Positions 1 to 9,038 of a stretch of DNA of 64,000 bases are shown here, piece by piece; positions within the stretch are counted from its first letter, which is position 1; every line of letters starts with the position of its first letter. The stretch covers positions 18,002 to 82,001 of the forward strand of contig JAZNRE010000032.1 of assembly GCA_045590535.1 (NCBI GenBank), given 5' to 3'. The notes under the pieces were generated by a model. That model ran no database searches and was not told the DNA's origin. It saw only the letters and a list, made by a program, of their open reading frames with translations. The translations under genes and the position numbers were made by a program. This stretch comes from UMGS755 sp045590535 (lineage in GTDB: Bacteria; Bacillota; Clostridia; UBA1381; UBA9506).

Positions 1-1
1 C

Positions 2-949
2 CGTCTTCTTGTGGTTCATAAGAATGCCGGTGTGTTAGAACACCGGCATTTTTCAGACATTATGGATATGATTAACCCCGGTGACTGTTTGGTTTTAAAC
101 AACACAAGGGTTATCCCTGCCCGCCTACTCGGTCATCGTGAACCCGGCGGCGCTGCTGTTGAGCTCTTGCTGTTAAGGCAGATAGAGGGCGATGTGTGGG
201 AAACCTTGGTGCGCCCGGGCAAAAAATGCCGTGTAGGTGACTGCGTTGCCTTTGGCGACGGTGCCCTCCGCGCTGAAATTATTGAAGTTAAGCCCGACGG
301 CAATCGCCTCGTGCGCTTTTACTATCAGGGGATTTTTAATGAGATTTTAGCATCATTAGGCGAGATGCCCCTGCCGCCATACATCAAAGAAAAGCTGCAA
401 GACCCCGAACGCTATCAAACCGTTTATTCCAAAATTGAGGGTTCTGCCGCGGCACCCACAGCCGGTTTGCACTTTACGCAGCCCTTGCTTGAAGCTTTGC
501 AGAAAAAGGGCGTAACCCTTGCCTATGTAACATTGCATGTGGGCTTGGGCACCTTCCGCCCCGTTAAAGCTGAAACTGTTGAAGACCATGTGATGCACAG
601 CGAGTTTTACAGCGTGACGGAAGAAACGGCGGCTGCTATGAATAAAGCAAAAGAAAATGGCGGACGCATCATCTGCGTTGGCACCACAGCCACCCGTGTT
701 ACCGAAACCCTGGCAGATAGCGAAGGTGTTATGCATGCCGGAAGTGGCGAGACCAGCATCTTTATCTATCCCGGCTATACCTTTAAAATGACCGATGCAC
801 TCATCACCAACTTCCATCTGCCAAAGTCCACTCTTATGATGTTGGTTAGTGCGCTGGCAGGTCGTGACTTAATCTTAAATGCCTATGAAGAGGCGGTCCA
901 GGAGCAATACCGATTCTTTAGTTTTGGCGATGCTATGTTTATTCAATGA
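2..949 (+). CDS. queA: QueA, tRNA epoxyqueuosine precursor synthase (5'-truncated)
   Basis: S-adenosylmethionine:tRNA ribosyltransferase-isomerase. It transfers and isomerises the ribosyl part of SAM onto preQ1 at tRNA position 34 in queuosine synthesis. Visible family motifs include NPGDCLVLNNTRVIPARLLG, the AAPTAGLHFT segment, the LHVGLGTFRPV segment and the C-terminal FSFGDAMFI. The reading frame is open to the window edge. Family members carry about 30 more N-terminal residues, so the real start lies upstream of base 1, and the GTG at 11 is not the start. The stop codon sits inside a 30-bp palindrome, and a terminator hairpin follows. No neighbour of its operon is visible. Confidence 0.95.
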   Translation, partial: RLLVVHKNAGVLEHRHFSDIMDMINPGDCLVLNNTRVIPARLLGHREPGGAAVELLLLRQIEGDVWETLVRPGKKCRVGDCVAFGDGALRAEIIEVKPDGNRLVRFYYQGIFNEILASLGEMPLPPYIKEKLQDPERYQTVYSKIEGSAAAPTAGLHFTQPLLEALQKKGVTLAYVTLHVGLGTFRPVKAETVEDHVMHSEFYSVTEETAAAMNKAKENGGRIICVGTTATRVTETLADSEGVMHAGSGETSIFIYPGYTFKMTDALITNFHLPKSTLMMLVSALAGRDLILNAYEEAVQEQYRFFSFGDAMFIQ

Positions 950-965
950 TATCATTGAATAAACA
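936..965. repeat. 30-bp perfect palindrome across the queA stop codon
   Basis: The two 15-base arms (936-950 and 951-965) are exact reverse complements with no spacer, centred on GAT|ATC. The queA stop TGA (947-949) is inside. It could be a protein-binding site, a 3' mRNA hairpin or the edge of an inserted element. Confidence 0.85.
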
Positions 966-975
966 AATTGATAAC

Positions 976-1092
976 TGAAAATGGAAAGTGGAAAATGAGA
1001 TTTTACTTTTATAACCACATATATAGAGGGCGTGTATAAAATTGTTTTTTATACACGCCCTATTTTTATGCATTTTCAATTATCCATTTTCA
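976..1092. repeat. Imperfect inverted repeat flanking the queA terminator
   Basis: Bases 976-997 and 1071-1092 are reverse complements at 19 of 22 positions (core GAAAATGGA...GAAAATG). They enclose the terminator hairpin at 1027-1061, so the whole 117-base stretch can fold as one nested hairpin. This is MITE-like, but no target-site duplication was identified. Confidence 0.6.
1027..1067 (+). terminator. Rho-independent terminator after queA
   Basis: A perfect 15-bp stem (1027-1041 with 1047-1061), loop TTGTT, followed by ATTTTT. The T-tract direction fits plus-strand transcription from queA. Confidence 0.85.
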
Positions 1093-1103
1093 ATTTTCCA
1101 TTT

Positions 1104-2483
1104 TTAAAGCACCACGCCGTCTTTAAAAATGGAGATTTCTCTATAGTCATTGATTTCATTTTTGGTTTCCTCTCCCGAAGCCACGCCGATGAGATAGGTT
1201 TCCAGTGCGTCGGTCAGTTCGTCCATGGTTGTGCCGGTTAAAATAGGGGATGCATTAAAATCAATCCAGTTTTTCTTTTTCTCGGCCAAATTGTGATTGG
1301 TGGCAATCTTCACCGTGGGTACAGGACCGCCTACCGGCGTACCACGACCAGTTGTGAACAAAATCATGTGGACACCGGCTGCTGTCAGGTTGGTAATGGC
1401 AACAATATCGTTGCCGGGGCCGTTAAGCAAAGACAATCCGTTTTTGGTTAAAGTGTCACCATAGGTGAGCACATCGGCCACTTCTCCGCTTCCGCCTTTC
1501 TGAACACAGCCTAAAGATTTCTCCTCTAAAGTGGTGATGCCACCTTCTTTATTGCCGGGAGAGGGATTTTCGTAAATCACCTGATTGTGCTTTGTGTAAT
1601 AGTCCTTAAAATCGTTAATGAGTGCCACTGTTTTGTCAAACAGTTCTCTGGTGGGGCACCGCTGCATCAAAAGGTGCTCTGCCCCAAACATTTCGGGCAC
1701 TTCTGTGAGCACACAGCTTGCGCCATAGGCAATCATGCGGTCAGAAAAAGAGCCAACCAAGGGGTTTGCGGTTATGCCGCTGTAGCCGTCACTGCCGCCG
1801 CATTTTAAACCAACCTTCAGCCTGGAGATGGGAACCGGCTGTCTTTTAAAGCCCGCAGCATATGCCTTGAGGGACTCGATTAAAGAAACACCTTCCGCAA
1901 TTTCGTCCTCATAATCCTGGGTGTTTAAGAATTTAACACGATCGGGATTATATTCACCTAATACCTTTTTAAAAACTTCAATGTTGTTATTTTCACAACC
2001 CAACCCCAGCACCAAAACGCCGGCAGCATTGGGATGATTCACAAGTCCTTTTAAAATAAGCTGTGTGGTGGTTTGGTCATCCCCCAATTGTGAGCAGCCA
2101 AAGGGATGCTCAAAATGACAGGCGCCTGTCAGCTGAGAAAGCTTTTTGGCAACTTTATTCACGCAGCCCACTGTGTTAACAATCCAAATTTCATTTCGGA
2201 TGCCTACATCCCCGTTTTCACGAACATAGCCCATAAAGGTTTTGTCGGTTTTAATTCGCTCAATGGGTGTATAATCCGGAGCATAGGTATATGCAATGTT
2301 GCCGCTTAAGTTTGTTTTCATGTTATGGCTGTGCACATGTTCGCCCTGACGGATGTCACAAAGAGCATGGCCAATGGGATTTCCGTATTTAATGATGTTT
2401 TCACCTTTTTTAATGTCGTGCAAGGCATATTTATGACCGTCTGACAAATTAACCTCAACATTATCCAATCGATTTATCAACAT
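1104..2483 (-). CDS. uxaA: UxaA, altronate dehydratase
   Basis: 459 aa; dehydrates D-altronate to 2-keto-3-deoxygluconate in galacturonate breakdown. The N-terminal ~80 residues form the SAF-type domain (HDIKKGENIIKYG, GEHVHSHN). The remainder is the UxaA/GarD catalytic part with conserved Cys motifs TVGCVNK, HPFGCSQLG and GLGCENNN that are typical metal/substrate ligands. The start ATG lies inside the end of uxaB (23-bp overlap) with an AGAGG motif 9 bases upstream, so the two genes are co-translated. The end abuts the repeat-rich queA terminator region. Family assignment is firm; the exact sugar acid is inferred from the neighbour uxaB. Confidence 0.93.
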   Translation of the reverse strand: MLINRLDNVEVNLSDGHKYALHDIKKGENIIKYGNPIGHALCDIRQGEHVHSHNMKTNLSGNIAYTYAPDYTPIERIKTDKTFMGYVRENGDVGIRNEIWIVNTVGCVNKVAKKLSQLTGACHFEHPFGCSQLGDDQTTTQLILKGLVNHPNAAGVLVLGLGCENNNIEVFKKVLGEYNPDRVKFLNTQDYEDEIAEGVSLIESLKAYAAGFKRQPVPISRLKVGLKCGGSDGYSGITANPLVGSFSDRMIAYGASCVLTEVPEMFGAEHLLMQRCPTRELFDKTVALINDFKDYYTKHNQVIYENPSPGNKEGGITTLEEKSLGCVQKGGSGEVADVLTYGDTLTKNGLSLLNGPGNDIVAITNLTAAGVHMILFTTGRGTPVGGPVPTVKIATNHNLAEKKKNWIDFNASPILTGTTMDELTDALETYLIGVASGEETKNEINDYREISIFKDGVVL

Positions 2484-3765
2484 AACGCATAACCTCTTCT
2501 GCTAAAAAGCCGATGTCCTCATCCCACAGACTCTTATTGGCAAGAATCGCAGGGACTGTGGCTTTTTTCATAAATTCCATAATCTGTACATCGTCATTGG
2601 GTGTTCCTTTTTTATAAAACTCGATCAGTTTTGCCAAAGACAGAACTAAATTTTGAGGCAAGCTGCCTTTTCTCTTTTGATATTCTAAAATGGACGGTAA
2701 CACCCGCACCTTGAATTTGCTGACAGAATTAAGGATAATGGACGAACACAAATGCTTGATATAAGGATTTTGAAAACGCTCAAACACCTTGTTTGCATAG
2801 TCGGTAAGTTCCTCTTCTGGCAAATCAAGAGTAGGAATGATTTCATCATACACACATTGCTTCACAAAGGCACTCATTTTTTCATTTTTCATACAGTCAC
2901 CCACCGTATCAATTCCCTCTAAAAGCGCATAGGGTATCATGGCTGTGTGTGCACCGTTTAAAATGCGGACCTTTCGTGTGCGATACCGTGCCAAATCATC
3001 TGTTATAATGATGTTAAGACCGGCCTTATCAAAAGGAAATTCTTTGGTAATCTCTCCAGGACCCTCAACAACCCACAAATGAAACAACTCGCTGGTGTTC
3101 AGCATGTTGTCTTCATAGCCCAAATCGATTTTCTCTTCTTTAGGGTAACCAGTAACAATCCGGTCAACCAAAGTATTGCAGAAAACATTCTCCTGCTCTA
3201 CCCATCGGCTGAACGCCTCTTCATATCCCCAAAGCCTCGCATATTGCAAAATGCACTTTTTAAGTGCAGCACCGTTTTTATCAATAAGTTCGCAGGGAAA
3301 AAAGATAAAACCGGGCAGATTTAATTCAAATCTTCTTTTTAATAAGAGCGTAACTTTGGCGGGAAAACTCACGGTAGGCGCCATCTCCGGCTTGTCTTCT
3401 TCTTGGTACACTATCCCCGATTCTGTGGTGTTGGAAACAACGAAGCGAAAATCGGGATTTTCAGCCAACGCCAAATAACTTTCAAAATTCTCGTAGGGCT
3501 GAACCGTACGGGAGATAACATCAATCACTTTTTTCTCAACGGTAGGCTCGCCATTTGAAAGACCACGGGATATATGAGTATAAACGCAGTTCTGCTTTTC
3601 CAGCACATCACACATGCCCTTTTCAATGGGCTGTACCACAACCACGCTGCCATTAAAATCGGTTTTTTCATTGGTTATTTGAATAATCCAATCAATAAAC
3701 CCTCGCAGAAAGCCGCCTTCTCCAAACTGAATCACTTTTTCACAACGATTTGTCTTTGCACGCAT
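2461..3765 (-). CDS. uxaB: UxaB, tagaturonate reductase
   Basis: 434 aa, mannitol-dehydrogenase superfamily; reduces tagaturonate to altronate with NADH. The N-terminal Rossmann stretch VIQFGEGGFLRGF and the downstream FHLWVVEGPGE segment characterise UxaB among its relatives. An ATG 24 bases further upstream exists, but the ATG at 3765 has AAGGAGA seven bases before it and begins MRAKTNR, so it is chosen. It is first in a two-gene operon with uxaA, the next enzyme of the same pathway, and has its own promoter. uxaC and kdgK/kdgA partners are not in this window. Confidence 0.92.
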   Translation of the reverse strand: MRAKTNRCEKVIQFGEGGFLRGFIDWIIQITNEKTDFNGSVVVVQPIEKGMCDVLEKQNCVYTHISRGLSNGEPTVEKKVIDVISRTVQPYENFESYLALAENPDFRFVVSNTTESGIVYQEEDKPEMAPTVSFPAKVTLLLKRRFELNLPGFIFFPCELIDKNGAALKKCILQYARLWGYEEAFSRWVEQENVFCNTLVDRIVTGYPKEEKIDLGYEDNMLNTSELFHLWVVEGPGEITKEFPFDKAGLNIIITDDLARYRTRKVRILNGAHTAMIPYALLEGIDTVGDCMKNEKMSAFVKQCVYDEIIPTLDLPEEELTDYANKVFERFQNPYIKHLCSSIILNSVSKFKVRVLPSILEYQKRKGSLPQNLVLSLAKLIEFYKKGTPNDDVQIMEFMKKATVPAILANKSLWDEDIGFLAEEVMRYVDKSIG

Positions 3766-3833
3766 GATGTTCTCTCCTTTTTCATGCAAAATTTGCTCAG
3801 TTTTACATTTTAAACGCTTCGGTCTTTATGTTC

Positions 3834-3862
3834 ATTGTATCAAAGGTTTATAGCAAAAACAA
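3834..3862 (-). promoter_or_regulatory. Sigma-A-type promoter of uxaBA
   Basis: Reading the minus strand: -35 TTGTTT (3857-3862), 17-base spacer, -10 TACAAT (3834-3839). It lies about 70 bases upstream of the uxaB start and downstream of the terminator of the preceding operon, so uxaBA is an independent unit. Confidence 0.65.
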
Positions 3863-3929
3863 TGCAGAAATTTGTTTTTTTAGTTGTTTATATTCTTTTT
3901 TTTACTTTTTAAGTTTAAATGATTTTATA

Positions 3930-3962
3930 AAAAAATTGAGCCGGGCAATGTGCCCGGCTCAA
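3930..3962 (-). terminator. Terminator of the Gfo/PreAT/Ldh operon
   Basis: A perfect 12-bp stem (3951-3962 with 3936-3947, GAGCCGGGCA core), 3-base loop, followed on the minus strand by TTTTTTATAAAA. It starts about 40 bases after the stop of the Ldh-family gene. Confidence 0.88.
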
Positions 3963-4004
3963 TCCATAGCTTTTAATATTAAATTGGTCTATCCGATTTT
4001 ATGA

Positions 4005-5093
4005 TTAAACAGTCTTAACATAATCATCGAAGGAAACACCCAAGGTTTCACCGATCATTTTCATTTCCGCTAAGGTTTTTTCATTAACCGGAATGCCGTT
4101 TGCTGTTTTTTCAGCAGCAGACTCAAGCTCTTTTTCACCGTGTGTGAAAATGCGGTCTTTGCCTTCTGCTTTGGGGCTTTCACGAAGTTCCTGCAACAGA
4201 GTTGACATGCGGGCTTTAATTTCTTTCTTATCACCAAACACGCCATAGTCAATTGCCATTAAGCAGAAAGAGGTGTCTGCATTACCACTGTTTTTAACAT
4301 GGGGTGAAGTTGTTCCGCCTGCAAAAATAGAGGTGAACATTTCAACAATAACACCCAGGCCATAGCCCTTGTGGGAACCGGTGTCTTCGTAGCAACCACC
4401 CAGGGGGAAGATGCCACCGCCAAGCTTGCCAATGATGTTTTTAAGCACTCTTTCAGCATCATCACAGTCGTGACCGTTTTCATCGGCTACCCAACCCAAA
4501 GGCAGGGGCAGTTCTTTCTTTTTATAAACTTCAAGCTTACCTCTTGTGATAACGGTTGTTGCAGCATCATACCAGAAGTCAACCGGATCAGCAGGCATGC
4601 AAACAGCGATGGGGCTTGTGCCCAGCATAGCTTTTTTGCCGTTTGTGGGAATGGCAATTGCTTCTGTGTTGGTCATACTAATGCCGACCATATCGGCTTC
4701 AGCTGCCATTTTGGTGTAATAACCTGCAATGCCGTAATGGTTTGAACCTTTAACGCAAACCATACCAACGCCGGTCTTTTTCGCCATTTCAATGGCCATG
4801 TTCATAGCATTTTTAGCTACAACCTGACCCATTGATTTCGGTGCATCAATTACCGCAGAAATGGGAGTCTGATGGATAATTTCAGGCTTTGCATCCGGCA
4901 CGATAGAGCCTTCTTCAATAGCCAGATGATAGCGGATTAAACGCTGAACACCGTGAGATTCAATACCATATAAGTCTGCTGTCAGCAAAACATCAACAAT
5001 GTCGGCGCTTTCCTGTGCTGTATAACCTCTTTTTTGGAAAACAGCCTCACAGAACTTACGAACCTGGTCAACATTTAAGTTAATATATGCCAT
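4005..5093 (-). CDS. Ldh-family (malate/L-sulfolactate/ureidoglycolate type) dehydrogenase
   Basis: 362 aa, the usual length of the type-2 malate/lactate dehydrogenase family (ComC, AllD, YiaK/DlgD). These NAD(P)H-dependent enzymes interconvert 2-hydroxy and 2-keto acids and do not use a classical Rossmann fold. Family motifs seen are DLYGIESHGVQRL with the catalytic-type His, VKGSNHYGIAGYY, GTSPIAVCMPA and the GSHKGYGLGVIVE segment. The start has GGGAGGACATATC directly before ATG. It is the last gene of the operon with the Gfo/Idh and PreA-PreT-like genes. Because 2,3-diketogulonate reductase belongs here and uxaBA is adjacent, a sugar-acid substrate is plausible but not proven. Confidence 0.88.
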   Translation of the reverse strand: MAYINLNVDQVRKFCEAVFQKRGYTAQESADIVDVLLTADLYGIESHGVQRLIRYHLAIEEGSIVPDAKPEIIHQTPISAVIDAPKSMGQVVAKNAMNMAIEMAKKTGVGMVCVKGSNHYGIAGYYTKMAAEADMVGISMTNTEAIAIPTNGKKAMLGTSPIAVCMPADPVDFWYDAATTVITRGKLEVYKKKELPLPLGWVADENGHDCDDAERVLKNIIGKLGGGIFPLGGCYEDTGSHKGYGLGVIVEMFTSIFAGGTTSPHVKNSGNADTSFCLMAIDYGVFGDKKEIKARMSTLLQELRESPKAEGKDRIFTHGEKELESAAEKTANGIPVNEKTLAEMKMIGETLGVSFDDYVKTV

Positions 5094-5113
5094 GATATGT
5101 CCTCCCTCTTTTC

Positions 5114-7762
5114 TTATACGGTTTCGCCTGTGCAGAACATTTCAATGTTCTTATTGGGGCATCTGTTGAAGCACATACCGCATGCAACGCAAGAATCCTT
5201 GTCAATGCACATGGTGTCAGCCTTTTCAACAAAGGGTGCAAAGTCGCAGCAAATGGTCTTACACAGCTGGCAACCTTCACCGCAACCGCAGTTTAAGCAG
5301 CGGGAAGCTTCAGCCTTTGCTTCTTCTTCAGTGAGTGCACGGGTATAGGTGTCAAAATCGTGATTGCGTTCTGCACCGCTTCTTACCTGTGTATCAATGT
5401 TTTCTTTTTCATCTTTGAAGTAGCCTACGCGTCTTAAAACTTTTTCAGGGTCAACGCAAACGGTATCTTCGGTGTAAGCAAGAGTTGCTTCTGCGCCTCT
5501 TACATACTGATCCATAGATACAGCAGCTCTCTTACCCATAGCAATGGCAGAGATAACATTGGCAACCTTAACAGCATCGCCACCTGCATAAACGCCGGGG
5601 ATAGAGGTTGCGCCGGTGCGACCGTCAACTTCGATCATGCCACGGTTAGAAGCCATGCCTGCAGCACTTGCTTCTTCAACTTTCTGACCGATAGCGGAGA
5701 TAACGGTATCGCAAGGCAGTGAGAAGCTTGCGCCGGATACCTTTTCAGGTCTGCGACGAGCGTCTTTATCAACATCACCCAGTACCTGATTGGTCATGTT
5801 AATAGCAACAACTTTGTTGCCGCTGGTTGCGATTGAATCGGGAGCAACCAGATACATAACCTTAATGCCTTCTGCTTCAGCTTCTGCAATTTCTTCAGCT
5901 GTTGCAGTCATTTCATCTCTTGTACGACGGTATGCAATGATAACTTCTTCAGCACCCAGTCGAACAGCTGTACGAGCTGCGTCAACAGCTGTGAAGCCAC
6001 CGCCGATAACAACAACTCTCTTGCCGATTTTAACATCTTTTTCTTCAGTTACAGCTTTTAAGAGGTCAACAGCATCCATAACGCCGTCAGCTGTTTCACC
6101 CTCAATGCCCAGCTTGTTGCTAGCCTGCGCACCAATACCAACAAAGATTGCATCATAACCTTCAGCCCTTAAGCTGTCAGCGGTGATGTCTTTGCCATAG
6201 GTTACGCCGGTCTGGAATTTAACGCCCATATCTTTGAGTGCATTAACTTCTTCGTCAATCACACTGTTCTGCATACGGAACTTGGGAATGCCATAACGCA
6301 GCATACCGCCCAGAGCACTTTCACGCTCAAATACGGTTACATCATAACCTGCCTGGCAAAGATGAGCCGCACATGCAAGACCTGCGGGGCCGGAACCGAT
6401 GATGGCAGCACGATGACCATTAGCTGCATCAACCTTGAAGGAACGCTCCCAACCCTGCTCTTTACCATATTCTAAAACAAAGCGTTTAATGTCGCGAATC
6501 TGAACAGGTCTGCCGTTGATACCTCTTGTGCAGGCTTCTTCACAGGGATGGCTGCAAACCAGGCTGCAAACGCCCTGCAGGGGACCCTTAGAGGTAATCA
6601 GATCAAATGCATCACGATATTCGCCCTTGGCAACCTTTTGAATGTAAGCCTGTGCCGGAACATGATGAGGACAAGCGTCCTTACAGGGACCTGCCAGGTT
6701 CGGCTCTTTAATGCGAGCGTAACCGCCATAAAGTGTAACCTCTGTAGCCGTTTTCAGCTGAGGAACAATGATGCCTCTAAACTGAGACAAATCGGTGTAA
6801 CCATGCTCATCCATGTAATTCTTCATGCCGGAAATCATAGGACGAACAATGTCATAACCGCTGATTAAGGTTTCAGCGCAAACACCCAACAGGTTAGCAC
6901 CGCACATAACCATTTCAACAGCATCTTTCCAGTTGGTGATACCACCGGCCTGCATGATTGCAGGATCCATGCCGTTGACTTTTCTGATTTCATATGTATC
7001 ACGCTGTGCCAAAGGCTTCAGCCAGGGACCGCAATGACAGCTCATGCTGATTTCTTCCTGCAGATGATAATAAGCCTTTTCAGGATTATCAAGGTTAATG
7101 GGCGGAATAGCCATTCTGTTTGAAGTACCGCCAACTGCATCAGCACCGGCAGCATATAAGCTTTGAGCAACCTTAGCGATTTTACCGCCTTCCGGTGTCA
7201 GCTTAACAAACAGGGGGATAGAAATATTCTTTTTGATTTCACGAACAATTTCAGCAACGGCATCACCCTGCTGACCAAGGCTTGCGCCGGTCTTTTTCTG
7301 ACTGGCAGTGTCTGAACCGCTGGTTAACTCAAGGTTGTAGCTCATGTTGGGGCAGCACATGTTCAGCTCGATGATGTCAGCACCAACTTCTTCAAACTTT
7401 TTAGCCATGTTAACCCAACCTGCAACGCCATCGTCACCGGCATAGGTAATGTTTGCCATAAGCTTAAGGTCTGTTAAAACCTTCTTCGCATCTTCCATCA
7501 GCTTTAAGCCTTCAACAAAGGTAAGACGCTTTTCTGTTGTGAAAGCCAGCGCGTTTCTGTCATTAAACATGGCATAACGGGGCTTACGGTTGATATAGGG
7601 GGCGGGATCGATTGTCAGCTTGATGCTGGCAGCGGCCCAACCTGTTTCTTCAATTCTCTGAAGCTGTTTTACAGACTTTGTGGTGGGACCTGAAGCAACA
7701 TAGAAAGGGTTTTTAAAGGTAATACCACCGACTTCAACTGGAATAATGATATCTTTTGCCAT
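5114..7762 (-). CDS. PreA-PreT-like fused flavo/iron-sulfur oxidoreductase, dihydropyrimidine dehydrogenase family
   Basis: 882 aa. Residues 1-330 form an FMN (beta/alpha)8 dihydroorotate/dihydropyrimidine dehydrogenase-like domain (IPVEVGGITFKNPF, ELNMCCPNM, FVKLTP, QAGGI). Residues ~355-435 form a GltD-type iron-sulfur domain (CKDACPHHVPAQAY, CSLVCSHPCEEAC). Residues ~450-780 hold FAD and NAD(P)H sites (IIGSGPAGLACA, VVIGGGFTAVDAA). A Cys-rich ferredoxin tail follows (CLNCGCGEGC, CVACGMCFNRCP). In DPD the FMN barrel follows the FAD part; here it comes first. The segment aligning with the DPD active-site loop 'ACGQ' reads SLGQ (161-164), so the usual catalytic Cys appears absent. It starts 1 base after the Gfo/Idh gene. 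The domain calls are strong; the substrate is unknown. Confidence 0.9.
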   Translation of the reverse strand: MAKDIIIPVEVGGITFKNPFYVASGPTTKSVKQLQRIEETGWAAASIKLTIDPAPYINRKPRYAMFNDRNALAFTTEKRLTFVEGLKLMEDAKKVLTDLKLMANITYAGDDGVAGWVNMAKKFEEVGADIIELNMCCPNMSYNLELTSGSDTASQKKTGASLGQQGDAVAEIVREIKKNISIPLFVKLTPEGGKIAKVAQSLYAAGADAVGGTSNRMAIPPINLDNPEKAYYHLQEEISMSCHCGPWLKPLAQRDTYEIRKVNGMDPAIMQAGGITNWKDAVEMVMCGANLLGVCAETLISGYDIVRPMISGMKNYMDEHGYTDLSQFRGIIVPQLKTATEVTLYGGYARIKEPNLAGPCKDACPHHVPAQAYIQKVAKGEYRDAFDLITSKGPLQGVCSLVCSHPCEEACTRGINGRPVQIRDIKRFVLEYGKEQGWERSFKVDAANGHRAAIIGSGPAGLACAAHLCQAGYDVTVFERESALGGMLRYGIPKFRMQNSVIDEEVNALKDMGVKFQTGVTYGKDITADSLRAEGYDAIFVGIGAQASNKLGIEGETADGVMDAVDLLKAVTEEKDVKIGKRVVVIGGGFTAVDAARTAVRLGAEEVIIAYRRTRDEMTATAEEIAEAEAEGIKVMYLVAPDSIATSGNKVVAINMTNQVLGDVDKDARRRPEKVSGASFSLPCDTVISAIGQKVEEASAAGMASNRGMIEVDGRTGATSIPGVYAGGDAVKVANVISAIAMGKRAAVSMDQYVRGAEATLAYTEDTVCVDPEKVLRRVGYFKDEKENIDTQVRSGAERNHDFDTYTRALTEEEAKAEASRCLNCGCGEGCQLCKTICCDFAPFVEKADTMCIDKDSCVACGMCFNRCPNKNIEMFCTGETV

Positions 7763-7763
7763 T

Positions 7764-8837
7764 TTACTTTACCTCCAATTCATCGTTAACAATTTTGATA
7801 CCCTCACGGGCTGATTTATAAATCAGGTTAATAACCTTTAAGGCTTCATAGCCGTCAATACCGCGAAGACCGATATCGGCTTCTTTCTGCTCTGCAATAC
7901 AATCCATGAAATGTTCAATTTCATTAACATAACCAAGATTGAACTTTTCGTCAACTGCAGGGTTTGACCAACCGGTTGTAACCTCTGCTTTTTCTACTGT
8001 ATAGTCAAAGCCGGGAATGCTAAAGCCTTTTAAAGCACTTGAGAATGTGAGGTCAGCATGGAGGCAACCCTTGGTGCCGTAGAAATCAATGATGTCTTCC
8101 ATACCGCCGCTTGTAACAAAGTTTGCCTCTAAGATGGCTGTTGTGCCATCAGCAAATTTCATCATGGCGCCTGCCCAGTCTTCACCCTCCATGGTGCGAT
8201 GAATCAAGTTCTCTTCTCCACCGCCGGAGGTAAGAGCAACAAGCTCTTTCCACTGGTTGTTTTTCATGGCCAGCATAAAGCTTACAGGATGCACGCCCAA
8301 ATGAACCATGCAGCCGCCGCCACAGAATTTAATAGTTTGAGCAAAGGGGCTGTGAGAACCACAATGACTCTCTCTGGCACGAACAAATACCAAATCGCCG
8401 ATTGCGCCGCTGTCAACTAAAGCTCTTGCCTTGGTAAGGGCAGGACAACCGAGCCAGTCCTCTGCATAGTAAATATGTCTACCCAGTTTTTCTGCCGTTT
8501 GAATCATATCAAGGGCATCTTCAACTGTTGTTGCCAACGGTTTTTCACAAATAATATCACGACCGTGTTTTAATGCTGCGATGGCCGCATCGTGATGCAA
8601 AAAGTTCGGCAGACAAATGTCAACAACATCACAATCGCACTGCTCAATGGCTGTGTTGAAATCATCATAAGTTTCATAGTCAGCAAAGCCGTAACGGTCT
8701 GCCAGTTCTTGAATCCGTTCGGGTGCTTTGTCTGCAATGCCTACGATTTTTGCCTTGTCACGCAGTCTTGCATACGCGTCAGAATGGAGGTCTGCTGAGA
8801 AAGCAGCGCCCACTAACAATACCTTGATTTGTTTCAT
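7764..8837 (-). CDS. Gfo/Idh/MocA-family oxidoreductase
   Basis: 357 aa NAD(P)-dependent sugar/inositol-type dehydrogenase. The N-terminal Rossmann fold starts at KVLLVGAAFSADLHSDAY. The first loop reads AAFSADLH rather than the common GxGxxGxxH. The typical CEKPLATTVEDA motif (Lys-Pro catalytic segment) is at about 97-108. The C-terminal half is the alpha/beta substrate domain. It is the first gene of a three-gene minus-strand operon. AAGGAG lies about 12 bases before the ATG, and the leader is about 190 bases and contains two palindromes. Substrate not predictable from sequence; the neighbours suggest sugar acids or polyols. Confidence 0.88.
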   Translation of the reverse strand: MKQIKVLLVGAAFSADLHSDAYARLRDKAKIVGIADKAPERIQELADRYGFADYETYDDFNTAIEQCDCDVVDICLPNFLHHDAAIAALKHGRDIICEKPLATTVEDALDMIQTAEKLGRHIYYAEDWLGCPALTKARALVDSGAIGDLVFVRARESHCGSHSPFAQTIKFCGGGCMVHLGVHPVSFMLAMKNNQWKELVALTSGGGEENLIHRTMEGEDWAGAMMKFADGTTAILEANFVTSGGMEDIIDFYGTKGCLHADLTFSSALKGFSIPGFDYTVEKAEVTTGWSNPAVDEKFNLGYVNEIEHFMDCIAEQKEADIGLRGIDGYEALKVINLIYKSAREGIKIVNDELEVK

Positions 8838-8926
8838 AACAACAAAACTCCTTGCTTATGTAATTTTTGCTTTTCAAAAAAGAAAAGCTACCGCATCTCT
8901 TTGCAACATTTTCAAAGTCCCTCACT

Positions 8927-8941
8927 GCCGAATTATTCGGC
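8927..8941. promoter_or_regulatory. GCCGAA-tta-TTCGGC palindrome in the operon leader
   Basis: Six-base arms 8927-8932 and 8936-8941 around a 3-base spacer, about 90 bases upstream of the Gfo/Idh start and within its predicted leader. It may be an RNA hairpin or a second operator. Confidence 0.4.
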
Positions 8942-9008
8942 TTTCCCGGGCGCACTGAATGCCATTTTTTACCAAAAATAACACCTTCAAAAAACGCTGC
9001 AATTTTTT

Positions 9009-9024
9009 CGAACCAAATGGTTCG
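9009..9024. promoter_or_regulatory. Candidate TetR-type operator CGAACCA-aa-TGGTTCG
   Basis: Perfect 7-base arms (9009-9015, 9018-9024) lie about 10 to 25 bases downstream of the expected transcription start of the minus-strand operon. The adjacent divergent unit encodes a TetR regulator, which usually binds palindromes of this size. Binding is inferred. Confidence 0.5.
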
Positions 9025-9038
9025 GTTTTTCTCTTTTA

